Source: Actinomyces sp.
GTDB lineage: Bacteria > Actinomycetota > Actinomycetes > Actinomycetales > Actinomycetaceae
DNA length: 53,800 bases
Assembly (NCBI GenBank): GCA_018375675.1
Contig: JAHACW010000008.1
Coordinates: forward strand, 1-53,800
Reading direction: 5' to 3'
Numbering within the stretch: the first letter of the stretch is position 1; the number at the start of each line of letters is the position of its first letter. Shown in pieces: positions 35,966-43,657 of the stretch. Under the pieces are notes generated by a model. It was given only the letters and a program-made list of their open reading frames with translations. It had not been told where the DNA came from and searched no databases. Both the position numbers and the translations under genes were made by a program.

Positions 35966-37523
35966 GGAGCACCTGCCATACGTTGAGGTCGGGGAGGGAA
36001 ACAACGGCCTGGCCGTCGACGATACGCACGTCCAGGGGGACGAGGGTCGAGCCCGCGTCGGGATCCGCCGCATACACCCGCGGCACGCACCCGAACAGGG
36101 GTTTCAGACGCAGCGTACCGCCTCGCAGCGCGATCGCCGGGCGGTGGGGGCCGTCCCACACCGTGTCGGACTGGCCCACGAGGTTGATGAGGTGGACAAC
36201 CAGGGCGTCGCCCGCGCGGGTGACACGCCGCCACACGCAGCCCGGGGAAGCCTCCCAGCACACGGGCGCCGCTTCGAAGGACACGTCGATATCCCCGTTG
36301 TACTCGCCCACGTACGAGGCCGTCACGTCAACGATCCCGGGGTCCATGAGGATCTCGTCGTTCGCGACGAGGAAGTCGTACCAGTTCGCGAGCATGTCGA
36401 GGGTCTCGTCCTCGGCGGGCATGTTGCGTACGTAGTACGGATCAACGAGGAGTCGGCCGTCCTCTCCGGCGAGGAGCTGGGTGGCACCGTGCGAGAAGAG
36501 CGTCGCCATCGTCAGGCGCGTCGATGCGTCGGCCACGTCCCGGGCAACCTTGTCATAGATGGACTGATAGGCCGCCAAGACGACGGGCTTCCCACCCGCG
36601 ACGAGCCGCGCCCTCGTCGCCACGCGAGCCAGGGCCTCGTACGTGGTGACGGGCTCCCAGGGCTCGATGTAGACCGCATCCTGAGGGGCCGCCGGCGAGG
36701 ACCACGTGGGGAAATCGTTGACGTTGTTGAACACGAGCATCGCGTCCGGCACGGCACCGCGCACCCCTCGGATGAGAGTGTCGAAGGAGGCGGCCACGTC
36801 GACGATCTCGCCGTCGGGGCGGACGGCCATCTTCGGGTAGCCGTACTGGTCGAGGTGGAAGCCATCGAAGCCGACCTCGCGCGCGGCAGCCGCCACGTCT
36901 GCGGCGAAGTGCTCAAGCCAGCGCGGATGGGCGGGATCGACGATGCGCAGGAAGTCGGCGAGCGAGTAAGGCTCCCCCGCCGCATCCAGCAGGGCCGCAT
37001 CCTCCCACTGCTCCCATTCGTCATTGCCGACGCCGTACACGGCCGCGTAGCCGATCGACCGCGCGCCCGCCGCCCGCAGCGCCTCGACGAGGGCGCGCAC
37101 GGTCGCCAGGGAAATCGGCTGGTCCAGGGCGTCGCGGTATTCCTCTCCCCCGCCCAACAGGTCGGCGTGCCGATACGCCCAGTCGTAGAACTGGATGCCG
37201 GTCAGGTGCAGGCGACGCGCGAAACGGGCCACGGCCTCGACGTCCTTTCCCGGACGGAAGGAGGCGACGAAGCCGTAGCGCAGTCGATCCGACGCCGACG
37301 CGCACACCTGCACGGCGCTCGACGCACCCGTCGAGGGCTGGGCGACGCCGTACCCGCCGACGCTCAGTTCTCCCAGATCGACGAGGCCGGGGCTGGCACA
37401 GCGAACCTCGCGCACCGCCTCGCCCAGGTGGGTAACGACGAGGTCGCCCGGGTGGGAGGCCTCGACGAGGATCGCCTGGCCGGGCAGGTAAACGGATTGT
37501 GTGGGGAGGAGCAAGGGAGTCAT
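35952..37523 (-). CDS. Cytoplasmic GH66-type glycoside hydrolase
   Basis: Second GH66-like protein of the locus, 523 residues and without a signal peptide. It shares with the secreted enzyme the order of segments: HLGEAVREVR, SDRLRYGFVASF, GIQFYDWAYRHADLL, YAAVYGVGNDEW, and GFDGFHLDQYGYP with candidate nucleophile Asp225. YIEPWEP gives candidate acid/base Glu287. It lacks the C-terminal lectin. Acting inside the cell, it probably shortens or linearises imported (cyclo)isomalto-oligosaccharides before the GH13 enzyme trims them; that substrate is an inference. Start ATG overlaps the permease stop as ATGA, so it belongs to the transporter operon. A longer frame to 37634 reads through the permease gene and is rejected. 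Confidence 0.82.
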   Translation of the reverse strand: MTPLLLPTQSVYLPGQAILVEASHPGDLVVTHLGEAVREVRCASPGLVDLGELSVGGYGVAQPSTGASSAVQVCASASDRLRYGFVASFRPGKDVEAVARFARRLHLTGIQFYDWAYRHADLLGGGEEYRDALDQPISLATVRALVEALRAAGARSIGYAAVYGVGNDEWEQWEDAALLDAAGEPYSLADFLRIVDPAHPRWLEHFAADVAAAAREVGFDGFHLDQYGYPKMAVRPDGEIVDVAASFDTLIRGVRGAVPDAMLVFNNVNDFPTWSSPAAPQDAVYIEPWEPVTTYEALARVATRARLVAGGKPVVLAAYQSIYDKVARDVADASTRLTMATLFSHGATQLLAGEDGRLLVDPYYVRNMPAEDETLDMLANWYDFLVANDEILMDPGIVDVTASYVGEYNGDIDVSFEAAPVCWEASPGCVWRRVTRAGDALVVHLINLVGQSDTVWDGPHRPAIALRGGTLRLKPLFGCVPRVYAADPDAGSTLVPLDVRIVDGQAVVSLPDLNVWQVLHVLL

Positions 37524-38365
37524 CCTTTCACGGCTCCTGCGGTCAGGCCCGCGACGAAGTGACGCTGGAAGATCAGGTACACGACGATAACGGGGAGGAT
37601 CGCAATGAGGGACGCGGCAAACACGAGCCCCCACTGCGTGGAGTTTTGCCCGTGGAACAGCTGAATAGCGATCGGGAGGGTGCGTTTCGTTTCCGTCGAA
37701 ATGACCGTGAGGGCCCAGGCGAACTCATCCCAGGTCGCCAAGAAGGTGAAGATGACGGTCGTCGCCAGCGCAGGCCGGGCCAGCGGCATCGCCAGGCGCC
37801 AGTAGCGGGTCCACACGTTCGCGCCATCGACCTCCATGGCCTCGTCGAGCTCGCGCGGGATCCCCTCGAAGAAACTACGTAGCAGGAATGTGTTGAGCGC
37901 CAGGTTTCCCGACACGTAGAACAGCACAAGGGCCAACAGGTTATCGATGAGGTGCAGCTGCTTGGTGAGCACGAACTGCGGGATAATCAGCATCATCGAA
38001 GGAATCATGAGGCCAAGGAGCAGGGCGCGGAAAAACCATTCCTTGCCCGGGAAGTCGAAGCGCGCGAACGCATAGGCCATCATCGAAGAGAGCCACACGG
38101 CCAGCACCGTCGAAGTCACGGACACGAACGCCGAGTTCAAGGCATAGCGGGAAAAATCCTGCGTCGTCCACGCCTGCACGAAGTTGTCGACCGTGCCCGG
38201 GTCGGGGATGAACTTCGGGGGCGTCTCCAGGACGTAAGCCTGCGGCTTGAAGGACGTCGACACCATGTAGGCGAAGGGCAGGATCATGACGATCGCGCCC
38301 ACCGTCAGGACGACGAAGCGCAGCGACGTTCCCGCGGCGCGCATGGTCTTGCGTGACGTGCTCAT
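37520..38365 (-). CDS. Carbohydrate ABC transporter permease (MalG type)
   Basis: Inner-membrane permease of 281 residues with six predicted helices. The EAA loop that docks the ATPase is in LDEAMEVDGANVWTRYWRLA near residue 180, followed by MPLARPALATTVIF. Carbohydrate-type CUT1 importer partner of the upstream MalF-type permease, overlapping it by four bases. Substrate should be an oligosaccharide of the glucan locus. No ATP-binding subunit gene is encoded in the operon. Confidence 0.92.
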   Translation of the reverse strand: MSTSRKTMRAAGTSLRFVVLTVGAIVMILPFAYMVSTSFKPQAYVLETPPKFIPDPGTVDNFVQAWTTQDFSRYALNSAFVSVTSTVLAVWLSSMMAYAFARFDFPGKEWFFRALLLGLMIPSMMLIIPQFVLTKQLHLIDNLLALVLFYVSGNLALNTFLLRSFFEGIPRELDEAMEVDGANVWTRYWRLAMPLARPALATTVIFTFLATWDEFAWALTVISTETKRTLPIAIQLFHGQNSTQWGLVFAASLIAILPVIVVYLIFQRHFVAGLTAGAVKG

Positions 38366-39297
38366 GCTCCAGCCCTCTCGTCGTCACGGTTCAACACCTT
38401 GAGCTGAACAATCGAAATGATGAACACGAGGATCGTCAGGACGACGGCGATCGCCGAACCATACCCGAAGTTGAGGTCGGAGAACGCGAGGCGGTACATG
38501 TAGGTCAGCAGCACCTCGGTCTGGCCATTAGGCCCACCCTTCGTCATGAGCAGCACCGACGTGAAGACGTTGAGCCCGCCGATCACCAGCATGACGATGA
38601 CGAAGACGGTGGCCGGCCAGATCGCCGGAACGGTCACGGCCTTGAAACGCTGCCACCAGTTCGCCCCATCGACGAGGGCGGCCTCCCCCAGCTCCTTCGG
38701 CACCCCCTGGAGGGCGGCAAGGAAGATCATCATCGACCAGCCGATCCCCTTCCACACGCCCAGCGCGCAGATTGCGATCATGGCGGTCCAACGGTTCGAC
38801 AGCCACGAGGTGTCCCCCGCGCCGAGGTGGGCGCTGCCCAGCATGTAGTTGATGAGCCCCTGGTCGGCGAACAGGTACTTGAAGAGCAGGGAGACGACCA
38901 CCCAGGACGTGACCACGGGCAGGTAGTAGAGCACCCGGAACAGGGGCTGAAGCGGCGCCTTCGAACGCAGCAGCATCGCGACGGCAAGGCCGAGGATGAT
39001 CTGCGGGGGCACCGTCAGAGCCATGTAGATCCCGGAGTTGCCCAGCCCCGTCCAAAAGGACGGGTCATGGAAGGCCTTGACGTAGTTGTCCAGGCCGACG
39101 AAGTCCGAGTTCGAGCCCTTCACGATGTTCCAGTCGTAAAAGCTCATCTGCCCCGACCGCACCATGGGGTACAGGATGCACAGGGCGAAGAGGACCATGC
39201 CCGGGGCCAAGAAGAGGTAGGGGGCCACCGGGTTCCTCCGGGAGGAACGCCGACGCGCCCGAGGTGCCACGGCCTCGTGCGCGGTGGGGGTGCTCAT
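38362..39297 (-). CDS. Carbohydrate ABC transporter permease (MalF type)
   Basis: Membrane permease of 311 residues, six helices after a basic N-terminal tail (PRARRRSSRRNP). The EAA motif is GEAALVDGANWWQRFKAVTVPAIWP near residue 205. FLAPGMVLFALCILYPMVRSG is the first helix region typical of this family. It pairs with the MalG-type protein to form the CUT1 channel. It lies 67 bases after the solute-binding lipoprotein gene. Confidence 0.92.
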   Translation of the reverse strand: MSTPTAHEAVAPRARRRSSRRNPVAPYLFLAPGMVLFALCILYPMVRSGQMSFYDWNIVKGSNSDFVGLDNYVKAFHDPSFWTGLGNSGIYMALTVPPQIILGLAVAMLLRSKAPLQPLFRVLYYLPVVTSWVVVSLLFKYLFADQGLINYMLGSAHLGAGDTSWLSNRWTAMIAICALGVWKGIGWSMMIFLAALQGVPKELGEAALVDGANWWQRFKAVTVPAIWPATVFVIVMLVIGGLNVFTSVLLMTKGGPNGQTEVLLTYMYRLAFSDLNFGYGSAIAVVLTILVFIISIVQLKVLNRDDERAGA

Positions 39298-39364
39298 GAG
39301 TTGTCCTTTCCCGGGCCCAGCCCCGCGCGTGGGGGCCGGGCCCGGTTGCAGGAGCGCCGCCGGA

Positions 39365-40669
39365 TTACTTGGCGACGCTCAGGAGCGGGTCGATCTGCTG
39401 CGCAGCCTTCGTCAAGGCTTCCTTGACGGTCACCTTGCCTTCGAAGGCGGGGGTCAGCTCGGTCTTGAGGATCTCGTCGACCTTCCCGGCGTCGGGGATG
39501 GAGAGGCGAGACTTCGCGGTCTTGAGCTGCTCGGAGAAGATCTTGGTGCCCGGGGTCGCCTCGGCCTCCTCAGCCGCGTACTCGGCGACGACCGTCATCT
39601 GGCCGGCCTTGCTCATCGGCAGCTGGAACTCGCGCGACTGGGTGAACTCGAGGAACTTGTACGAGGCCTCGAGATCCTTGGTCTGTTCCGTGATGACGAT
39701 GGACTCGCCGCCGACGACCGAGATCGATCCGCCCTCACCGGCGGGGACCTTCGAGTAGGTGGGCTTGAAGTCCGGGTACGAGCCCGCCCAGATCTGATCC
39801 ATCCACGGGCCGTCGAGGATCGTCGCGTACTCGCCGTTCGGCATGCCATCCTGCGTCTTAGTCGCACCCTCGTTGCCGATAATCGCGTTGGGGATCTGCC
39901 CCTCCTTGTACAGGTCGACGAGGAACTGGACGCCGGCCACGGACTTATCGGAGTCCAGGTAGCCCGATGCCTTGGTCTGGTCGGGGTCGGAAATGTCGCC
40001 GCCCGCGCTCCAGATCCACGGCATGATGTTCCACTGCGAGATGTCCCCGTCGGCGAAGGCATAGACCGAGCCGCCAGCATCCTTCGCCTTGGCGGCGAGG
40101 TCCTTCAGTTCATCGAAGGTCTCGGGGGCCTTGTCGACGCCAAGCTTGGCGAGGGCATCGGGGTTGGAGATGAGCACGCGCGTGTTCGTGTCCAGGGGCA
40201 GGCCGTAGTGGTGACCGTTGTACAGGGTCGTGCCGAGCAGGCCCGGGTAGACCTTGGACGCCAAGGCCTCGTAGTTCGGCATGTTGCCGTCGAGCTGCTT
40301 GAGGACACCCAGCTTGGCGAACTGTGCGTTCCAACCGAGGTCGGTACGGATCAGGTCGGGCAGCTCCCCGGCCGCGGCGCCGGTCGTGAGCTTCTGCTTG
40401 AGGCCGTCGTAGGGCATGTCGACGTACTTGATGGTGATTCCGGGGTTGGCCTTCTCGAAGGCGGGGATGATTTCCTTCTCCAACGCGTCCTTCTGGGCGC
40501 TGTTGGAGCCCGCGCCGTACGTGCCCCACAGGGTGAGTTCGACGGTCGCAGAGCCGGAACCGGATCCGGAAGACGATGACTGGTCGGCTGTGTTGCCGCC
40601 ACAGGCTGCAAGCATCGAGGCCGCAGCGAAAAGGGTGACACCGACGGTAAGGAGACGCTTCTGCTTCAT
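39365..40669 (-). CDS. Extracellular sugar-binding lipoprotein (CUT1 family 1)
   Basis: Solute-binding protein of 434 residues. Signal sequence with lipobox MLAAC; lipidated Cys23, then a Ser/Gly linker. The mature part has the usual family-1 layout: VELTLWGTYG strand, IKYVDMPYDGLKQKL, LPDLIRTDLGW, and aromatic-rich segments (WNIMPWIWSAGGD, ILDGPWMDQIWAG) suited to sugar stacking. I chose the ATG at 40669, which has GAGAAAG 12-18 bases upstream; a GTG four codons earlier would swallow that site. First gene of the operon and likely its most expressed, with a hairpin and palindromic sites in front. Confidence 0.92.
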   Translation of the reverse strand: MKQKRLLTVGVTLFAAASMLAACGGNTADQSSSSGSGSGSATVELTLWGTYGAGSNSAQKDALEKEIIPAFEKANPGITIKYVDMPYDGLKQKLTTGAAAGELPDLIRTDLGWNAQFAKLGVLKQLDGNMPNYEALASKVYPGLLGTTLYNGHHYGLPLDTNTRVLISNPDALAKLGVDKAPETFDELKDLAAKAKDAGGSVYAFADGDISQWNIMPWIWSAGGDISDPDQTKASGYLDSDKSVAGVQFLVDLYKEGQIPNAIIGNEGATKTQDGMPNGEYATILDGPWMDQIWAGSYPDFKPTYSKVPAGEGGSISVVGGESIVITEQTKDLEASYKFLEFTQSREFQLPMSKAGQMTVVAEYAAEEAEATPGTKIFSEQLKTAKSRLSIPDAGKVDEILKTELTPAFEGKVTVKEALTKAAQQIDPLLSVAK

Positions 40670-40693
40670 TGCACTGTGCACTTTCTCGTGATC

Positions 40694-40711
40694 GCGGCCA
40701 CCATTGGCCGC
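40694..40711. promoter_or_regulatory. Hairpin in the SBP leader
   Basis: GCGGCCA-CCAT-TGGCCGC is a perfect 7-bp inverted repeat with a 4-base loop, located 25-42 bases before the SBP start. It could be an operator or an mRNA stabilising stem. Confidence 0.5.
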
Positions 40712-40716
40712 TTGCC

Positions 40717-40741
40717 ACTAATTTCACCACGCAAAATTAGT
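40717..40741. promoter_or_regulatory. Candidate ROK operator 1
   Basis: ACTAATTT and AAATTAGT form a perfect 8-bp inverted repeat with 9 bases between, in the AT-rich divergent region between the SBP and ROK genes. The length and symmetry suit a dimeric winged-helix regulator. Confidence 0.5.
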
Positions 40742-40757
40742 CATGTCAATAGGCTAG

Positions 40758-40774
40758 GCAAAATTGAAATTTGC
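40758..40774. promoter_or_regulatory. Candidate ROK operator 2
   Basis: GCAAAATT-G-AAATTTGC is a near-perfect palindrome (7 of 8 positions) just upstream of the ROK gene. It shares the AAATT core with operator 1, which suggests two sites for the same protein and autoregulation. Confidence 0.45.
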
Positions 40775-40807
40775 ATGTAATCTTTCTTTCACCAGAAAGG
40801 AACGGTC

Positions 40808-41938
40808 ATGACCTGGCAGCCCAAAGACGAGCTCGCTTCTGCGGTCGCTCTCGAAGTCCTCATCCACGGCCCGCTCGGCCGCGCTGAGCTGGCACGACGC
40901 CTCGGCCTGGCCCCCGCGACGCTGACGCGCATCTCGACGGAACTCATCGCCTCCGGCCTCCTCGCCGAGGTCCCCGAGGCTACCCAGCGCACCTCCGGCC
41001 GCCCCACGATCCCCCTCGACGTCGTCCCCTCCTCGCACTACTTCCTCGGCATCAAGCTGACGGACAGCGCCCTCGACGCCACCGTCATCGACTTGAAGGC
41101 GACGCCTCGCGACTCCTACCGCATCCCCCTCGAATCCCTCAACCCCGTCCGCGTCGTCCGCGCAATCGCGGACCTGGCGCACCTCGCCCGCTCGGCCTAC
41201 CGCATCGACGCGATCGGCATCGCCGTCGGCGGCATCGTGAATGCCGACGGCGCCGTCGAGTCGGCCCCCTTCCTCAAGTGGAACAACGTTCCACTCGCCT
41301 CCCTCGTCTCCGAGGCCACCCACCTGCCCACCTTCGTCGCCAACGACCTGTCCGCCTACACGCAGATCCAGCACTGGTTCGGGTCGGGCACCGGACACTC
41401 CAACTTCGCGGTTATCACGGTCGGCGTGGGCGTGGGATACGGATGCGTCGCTAACGGGGCACGCCTGGAGAACGAGGACTCGGGCATCGGCCTCGTCGGC
41501 CACTGGCCACTCGATCCACTCGGCCCAATCTGCTCCCAGGGGCACCGAGGCTGCGCCGAGGCCATGCTGACGACGCCCGCGATCTGCCGGGACGCGTCGG
41601 CGGCGCTCGGACGTCCACTCGAGTGGAGCGACGTCATCGCTCTCGCCTCCGACAAACACCCCGCGGTGACGGCGTTTTTGGCGGCCTCGGGGCGCGCCCT
41701 CGGCAGGCTCATCGGCCTGGTCGCGTCGCTGACATCTCCGGAACTGGTGATCATCGGCGGCGAGGGTGTCGCACTCGCGTCACTGAGCGGCGAGGCCCTG
41801 CAGGCCGGCATCGCCGAAGTACGCGACCCGCGCGCCTCATCGATTCGTGTCACCCTCTCTGACGGCTCCAACGAGGCCTGGTCGCGCGGCGCCGGCGTCA
41901 TCGCGTTGCAGGGTTTCATCGCATCCCAGGCCGCGTAG
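40808..41938 (+). CDS. ROK-family transcriptional regulator of the glucan locus
   Basis: Regulator of 376 residues. The N-terminal ~70 residues are a winged helix-turn-helix (LGRAELARRLGLAPATLTRISTELIASGLL). The rest is the ROK actin-like sugar-kinase fold with a zinc-type motif (ICSQGHRGCAE) near residue 240, PTFVANDLSAYTQIQHWFG and the glycine-rich nucleotide strands. Such proteins usually repress a neighbouring sugar operon until a sugar or sugar phosphate binds. It is divergent from the SBP operon with palindromes between, which fits local control. AGAAAGG precedes the ATG. Whether the kinase site is active is not clear. Confidence 0.9.
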   Translation: MTWQPKDELASAVALEVLIHGPLGRAELARRLGLAPATLTRISTELIASGLLAEVPEATQRTSGRPTIPLDVVPSSHYFLGIKLTDSALDATVIDLKATPRDSYRIPLESLNPVRVVRAIADLAHLARSAYRIDAIGIAVGGIVNADGAVESAPFLKWNNVPLASLVSEATHLPTFVANDLSAYTQIQHWFGSGTGHSNFAVITVGVGVGYGCVANGARLENEDSGIGLVGHWPLDPLGPICSQGHRGCAEAMLTTPAICRDASAALGRPLEWSDVIALASDKHPAVTAFLAASGRALGRLIGLVASLTSPELVIIGGEGVALASLSGEALQAGIAEVRDPRASSIRVTLSDGSNEAWSRGAGVIALQGFIASQAA

Positions 41939-42117
41939 CACGTTCCGTCGCGGCGCTGCTGCGTCGGGCCTGCGAGGTCGGCCCGGTCAGCGCGCCGGCG
42001 CGTCGGCTGACAGGCTCCCCCTTCAGGCTACCGGCCTGACCGCGGCGTGGGTCAACGCCGCCTCCGATCAATAGCAGTCATCAAGCCAGTGTTCAAAGCA
42101 CAACTCGCCCGCCCCAC

Positions 42118-42233
42118 AAAAGTCGCATGCAATTCCCACAGAGCCCGCGTCCACCCTGGGAACAAAACGGCAGAATCTCAACGATTTGAGTTCATGATGT
42201 GACATGCCTTGAGGGGAATTGCATGCGAAATTT
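42118..42233 (+). repeat. Stem-closed element, copy 1 (possible structured RNA or MITE)
   Basis: Left arm CGCATGCAATTCCC (42124-42137) pairs perfectly over 14 bp with GGGAATTGCATGCG (42214-42227), enclosing 76 bases. A homologous copy lies at 42910-43024 in the same orientation. The right-hand 70 bases align without gaps, sharing AAAACG, CAACGA and GGGGAATT..TGCGAAATTT. Confidence 0.6.
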
Positions 42234-42296
42234 CTCCCCGGCTCATGAGAGGCGGCCGCAAGGACTGCGGACGCACATAGACACGTTCCCCATGAT

Positions 42297-42557
42297 GGCT
42301 TTCAGTGGCTCATCCGCGAAAAAGTTCGCCCGGCACGGCCCTTTCGCAGCAGTTCCGCGAAAAACTTCGCCCATCACGGGGCTTTCAGTGGCTCATCCGC
42401 GAAAAAACTCGCCCGGCATAGGGCTTTCAGTGGCTCATCCGCGAAATAACTCGCCCAGCACGCCTGAAAACAGCATTTTTCGCCCGTTTTGGGCTTGCAG
42501 GGCGAACTTTTTCGCGCTCACACCCATTCCGGGTCGCGCAGGGCGAACTTTTTCGCA
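42297..42557. repeat. Repeat array A: four direct then two inverted copies, 42-bp period
   Basis: Core CGCGAAAAAGTTCGCCC starts at 42315, 42356, 42398 and 42440 (steps 41, 42, 42). Two inverted copies follow at 42500 and 42541 (step 41). Three of the forward units also carry GGCTTTCAGTGGCTCAT before the core. Confidence 0.8.
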
Positions 42558-42580
42558 CATAGCACGCGATGAAGGCAACT

Positions 42581-42787
42581 TTGAAACCACCAACACCTTT
42601 GCACGACACACTGCGCGCCCCCTTGAAACCAGCAACACCTTTGCAGGCCACGCTGCGCGCCCCCTTGAAACCGACAACACCTTTGCAGGGTCGAAATGGC
42701 CCAATAATGGCCTTTCATCGCTCGCAAAGGCGATGACGGTTTCATTCTGCTGCAAGGAAGTGCTAGCAAAGGTGCTGTCGGTTTCAT
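42581..42787. repeat. Repeat array B: three direct then two inverted copies, 42-bp period
   Basis: The 23-bp unit begins TTGAAACC and ends ACACCTTTGCA. Direct copies start at 42581, 42623 and 42665 (steps 42, 42). Inverted copies start at 42723 and 42765 (step 42). The direct-to-inverted step is 58 bases and encloses a small inner palindrome (ATGGCC / GGCC). Confidence 0.85.
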
Positions 42788-42909
42788 AGCGAGGTACGAA
42801 CACCCCAACTATGGCCAAACCAGGCGCACCCACGGGGCACGGTGGGACCGCGAAAGACAGAGCACTCCTGTATGCGCTGGTGCAGGACATAAGAAACAGC
42901 AGGCTCCAG

Positions 42910-43024
42910 AAAAGTTGCACGTAATTCATTTGAAGAAAGTTTCAACAAACGCTGAAAACGTTGCAATTCCAACGAGGCGCATTCAAGATTTGAAACAGTC
43001 GTAGGGGAATTACGTGCGAAATTT
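42910..43024 (+). repeat. Stem-closed element, copy 2
   Basis: Left arm GCACGTAATTC (42917-42927) pairs with GAATTACGTGC (43007-43017), plus a flanking U-G wobble if read as plus-strand RNA. Relative to copy 1 the two arms changed together at two positions. The loop is homologous but diverged. Confidence 0.6.
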
Positions 43025-43042
43025 GTGAGCATCAACGGCGAC

Positions 43043-43487
43043 GCCCGTGGGCGGTGGCGGGGCCTGGCCGGGCACACCAGAACCACAGGCACCGCCGGTG
43101 TGGAGGGCGCCGGAGAAAACAGAGAGCCAGGCTGCGGTGCCCGCGTGCGGTGGCGGGGCCTGGCCGGGCACACCAGAACCACAGGCCCCGCCGGTGTGGA
43201 GGGCGCCGGAGGGACCGGAGGGCACGGGCGGGCTTCGAACCGGGCCTGGCTGCAGCGCCCGTGGGCGGTGGCGGGGCCTGGCTGCCGCGCCCGTGAGTGG
43301 CGGCGGGTCCTGGCCGGGCCACACGCCAGCACACCAGGTGCCGCCAGTGTGGAGGGCGCCGGAGGGACCGGAGGGCCTGGCTGCGGTGCCCGTGGGCGGT
43401 GGCGGGGCCTGGCCGGGCTTCGAGACGACGCGCCGAGCGAAGCTCGCGGCGCGGACGGCTCGCGGGCGGGCCGCCGCCCACGGGCAC
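43043..43487. repeat. GC-rich repeat array with inverted final head
   Basis: Heads reading GCCCGTGGGCGGTGGCGG or close variants start at 43043, 43139, 43257, 43289 and 43388. They are followed by shared blocks such as GGCCTGGCCGGGCACACCAG and GTGTGGAGGGCGCCGGAG. An inverted head (CCGCCGCCCACGGGCAC) sits at 43472-43488. Unit lengths vary (96, 118, 32, 99), so it is not a simple coding repeat. Confidence 0.7.
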
Positions 43488-43570
43488 AACCAGCAGCCCG
43501 GCCCCACAGCAGGATCAGACGGCGCCCGGAACACCAGCGGGGCCACAAACACAAACACAGACACGACAAA

Positions 43571-43600
43571 GCGGGCCGGAACCATTCGGTTCCGGCCCGC
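43571..43600 (-). terminator. Terminator of the L,D-transpeptidase gene
   Basis: A perfect 13-bp stem GCGGGCCGGAACC / GGTTCCGGCCCGC with a 4-base loop lies 58 bases past the stop. On the minus strand it is followed by TTTG. This stem does not use the ACGAGGC arm. Confidence 0.85.
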
Positions 43601-43657
43601 CCTCAATGCTCAGTGGCGATCAGCAGCGCGTGACAACTGTCGCCAGCGCACGACAGG

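Larger units (their letters stand above)
41939..43657. other. 1.7 kb gene-free island made of repeat families
   Basis: Between the ROK gene and the L,D-transpeptidase gene I find no convincing protein. In order: about 180 bases of ordinary sequence; a stem-closed element (42118-42233); 42-bp-period array A (42297-42557); 42-bp-period array B (42581-42787); a second stem-closed element (42910-43024); a GC-rich array (43043-43487); and the transpeptidase terminator (43571-43600). Base composition swings from AT-rich in the first half to very GC-rich in the second. Open frames crossing it are built from the repeats. Confidence 0.75.

Noticed and set aside
42297..42787. CRISPR array
   Set aside because: The 42-base steps look CRISPR-like, but units switch orientation, spacers are partly similar to each other, copies are few and no cas gene is present.
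42199..42789. 196-residue open frame on the plus strand across arrays A and B, with repeated short peptides
   Set aside because: The frame stays open because the repeat period is 42 bases, a multiple of three. It starts in stem element 1, both repeat families also occur inverted, and the peptide has no domain, signal or credible composition.
42784..43569. 261-residue Pro/Arg-rich open frame on the minus strand over the GC-rich array
   Set aside because: Several frames are open at once in this GC-rich repeat, unit lengths are not all multiples of three, and the frame runs through stem element 2. No ribosome-binding site or domain.
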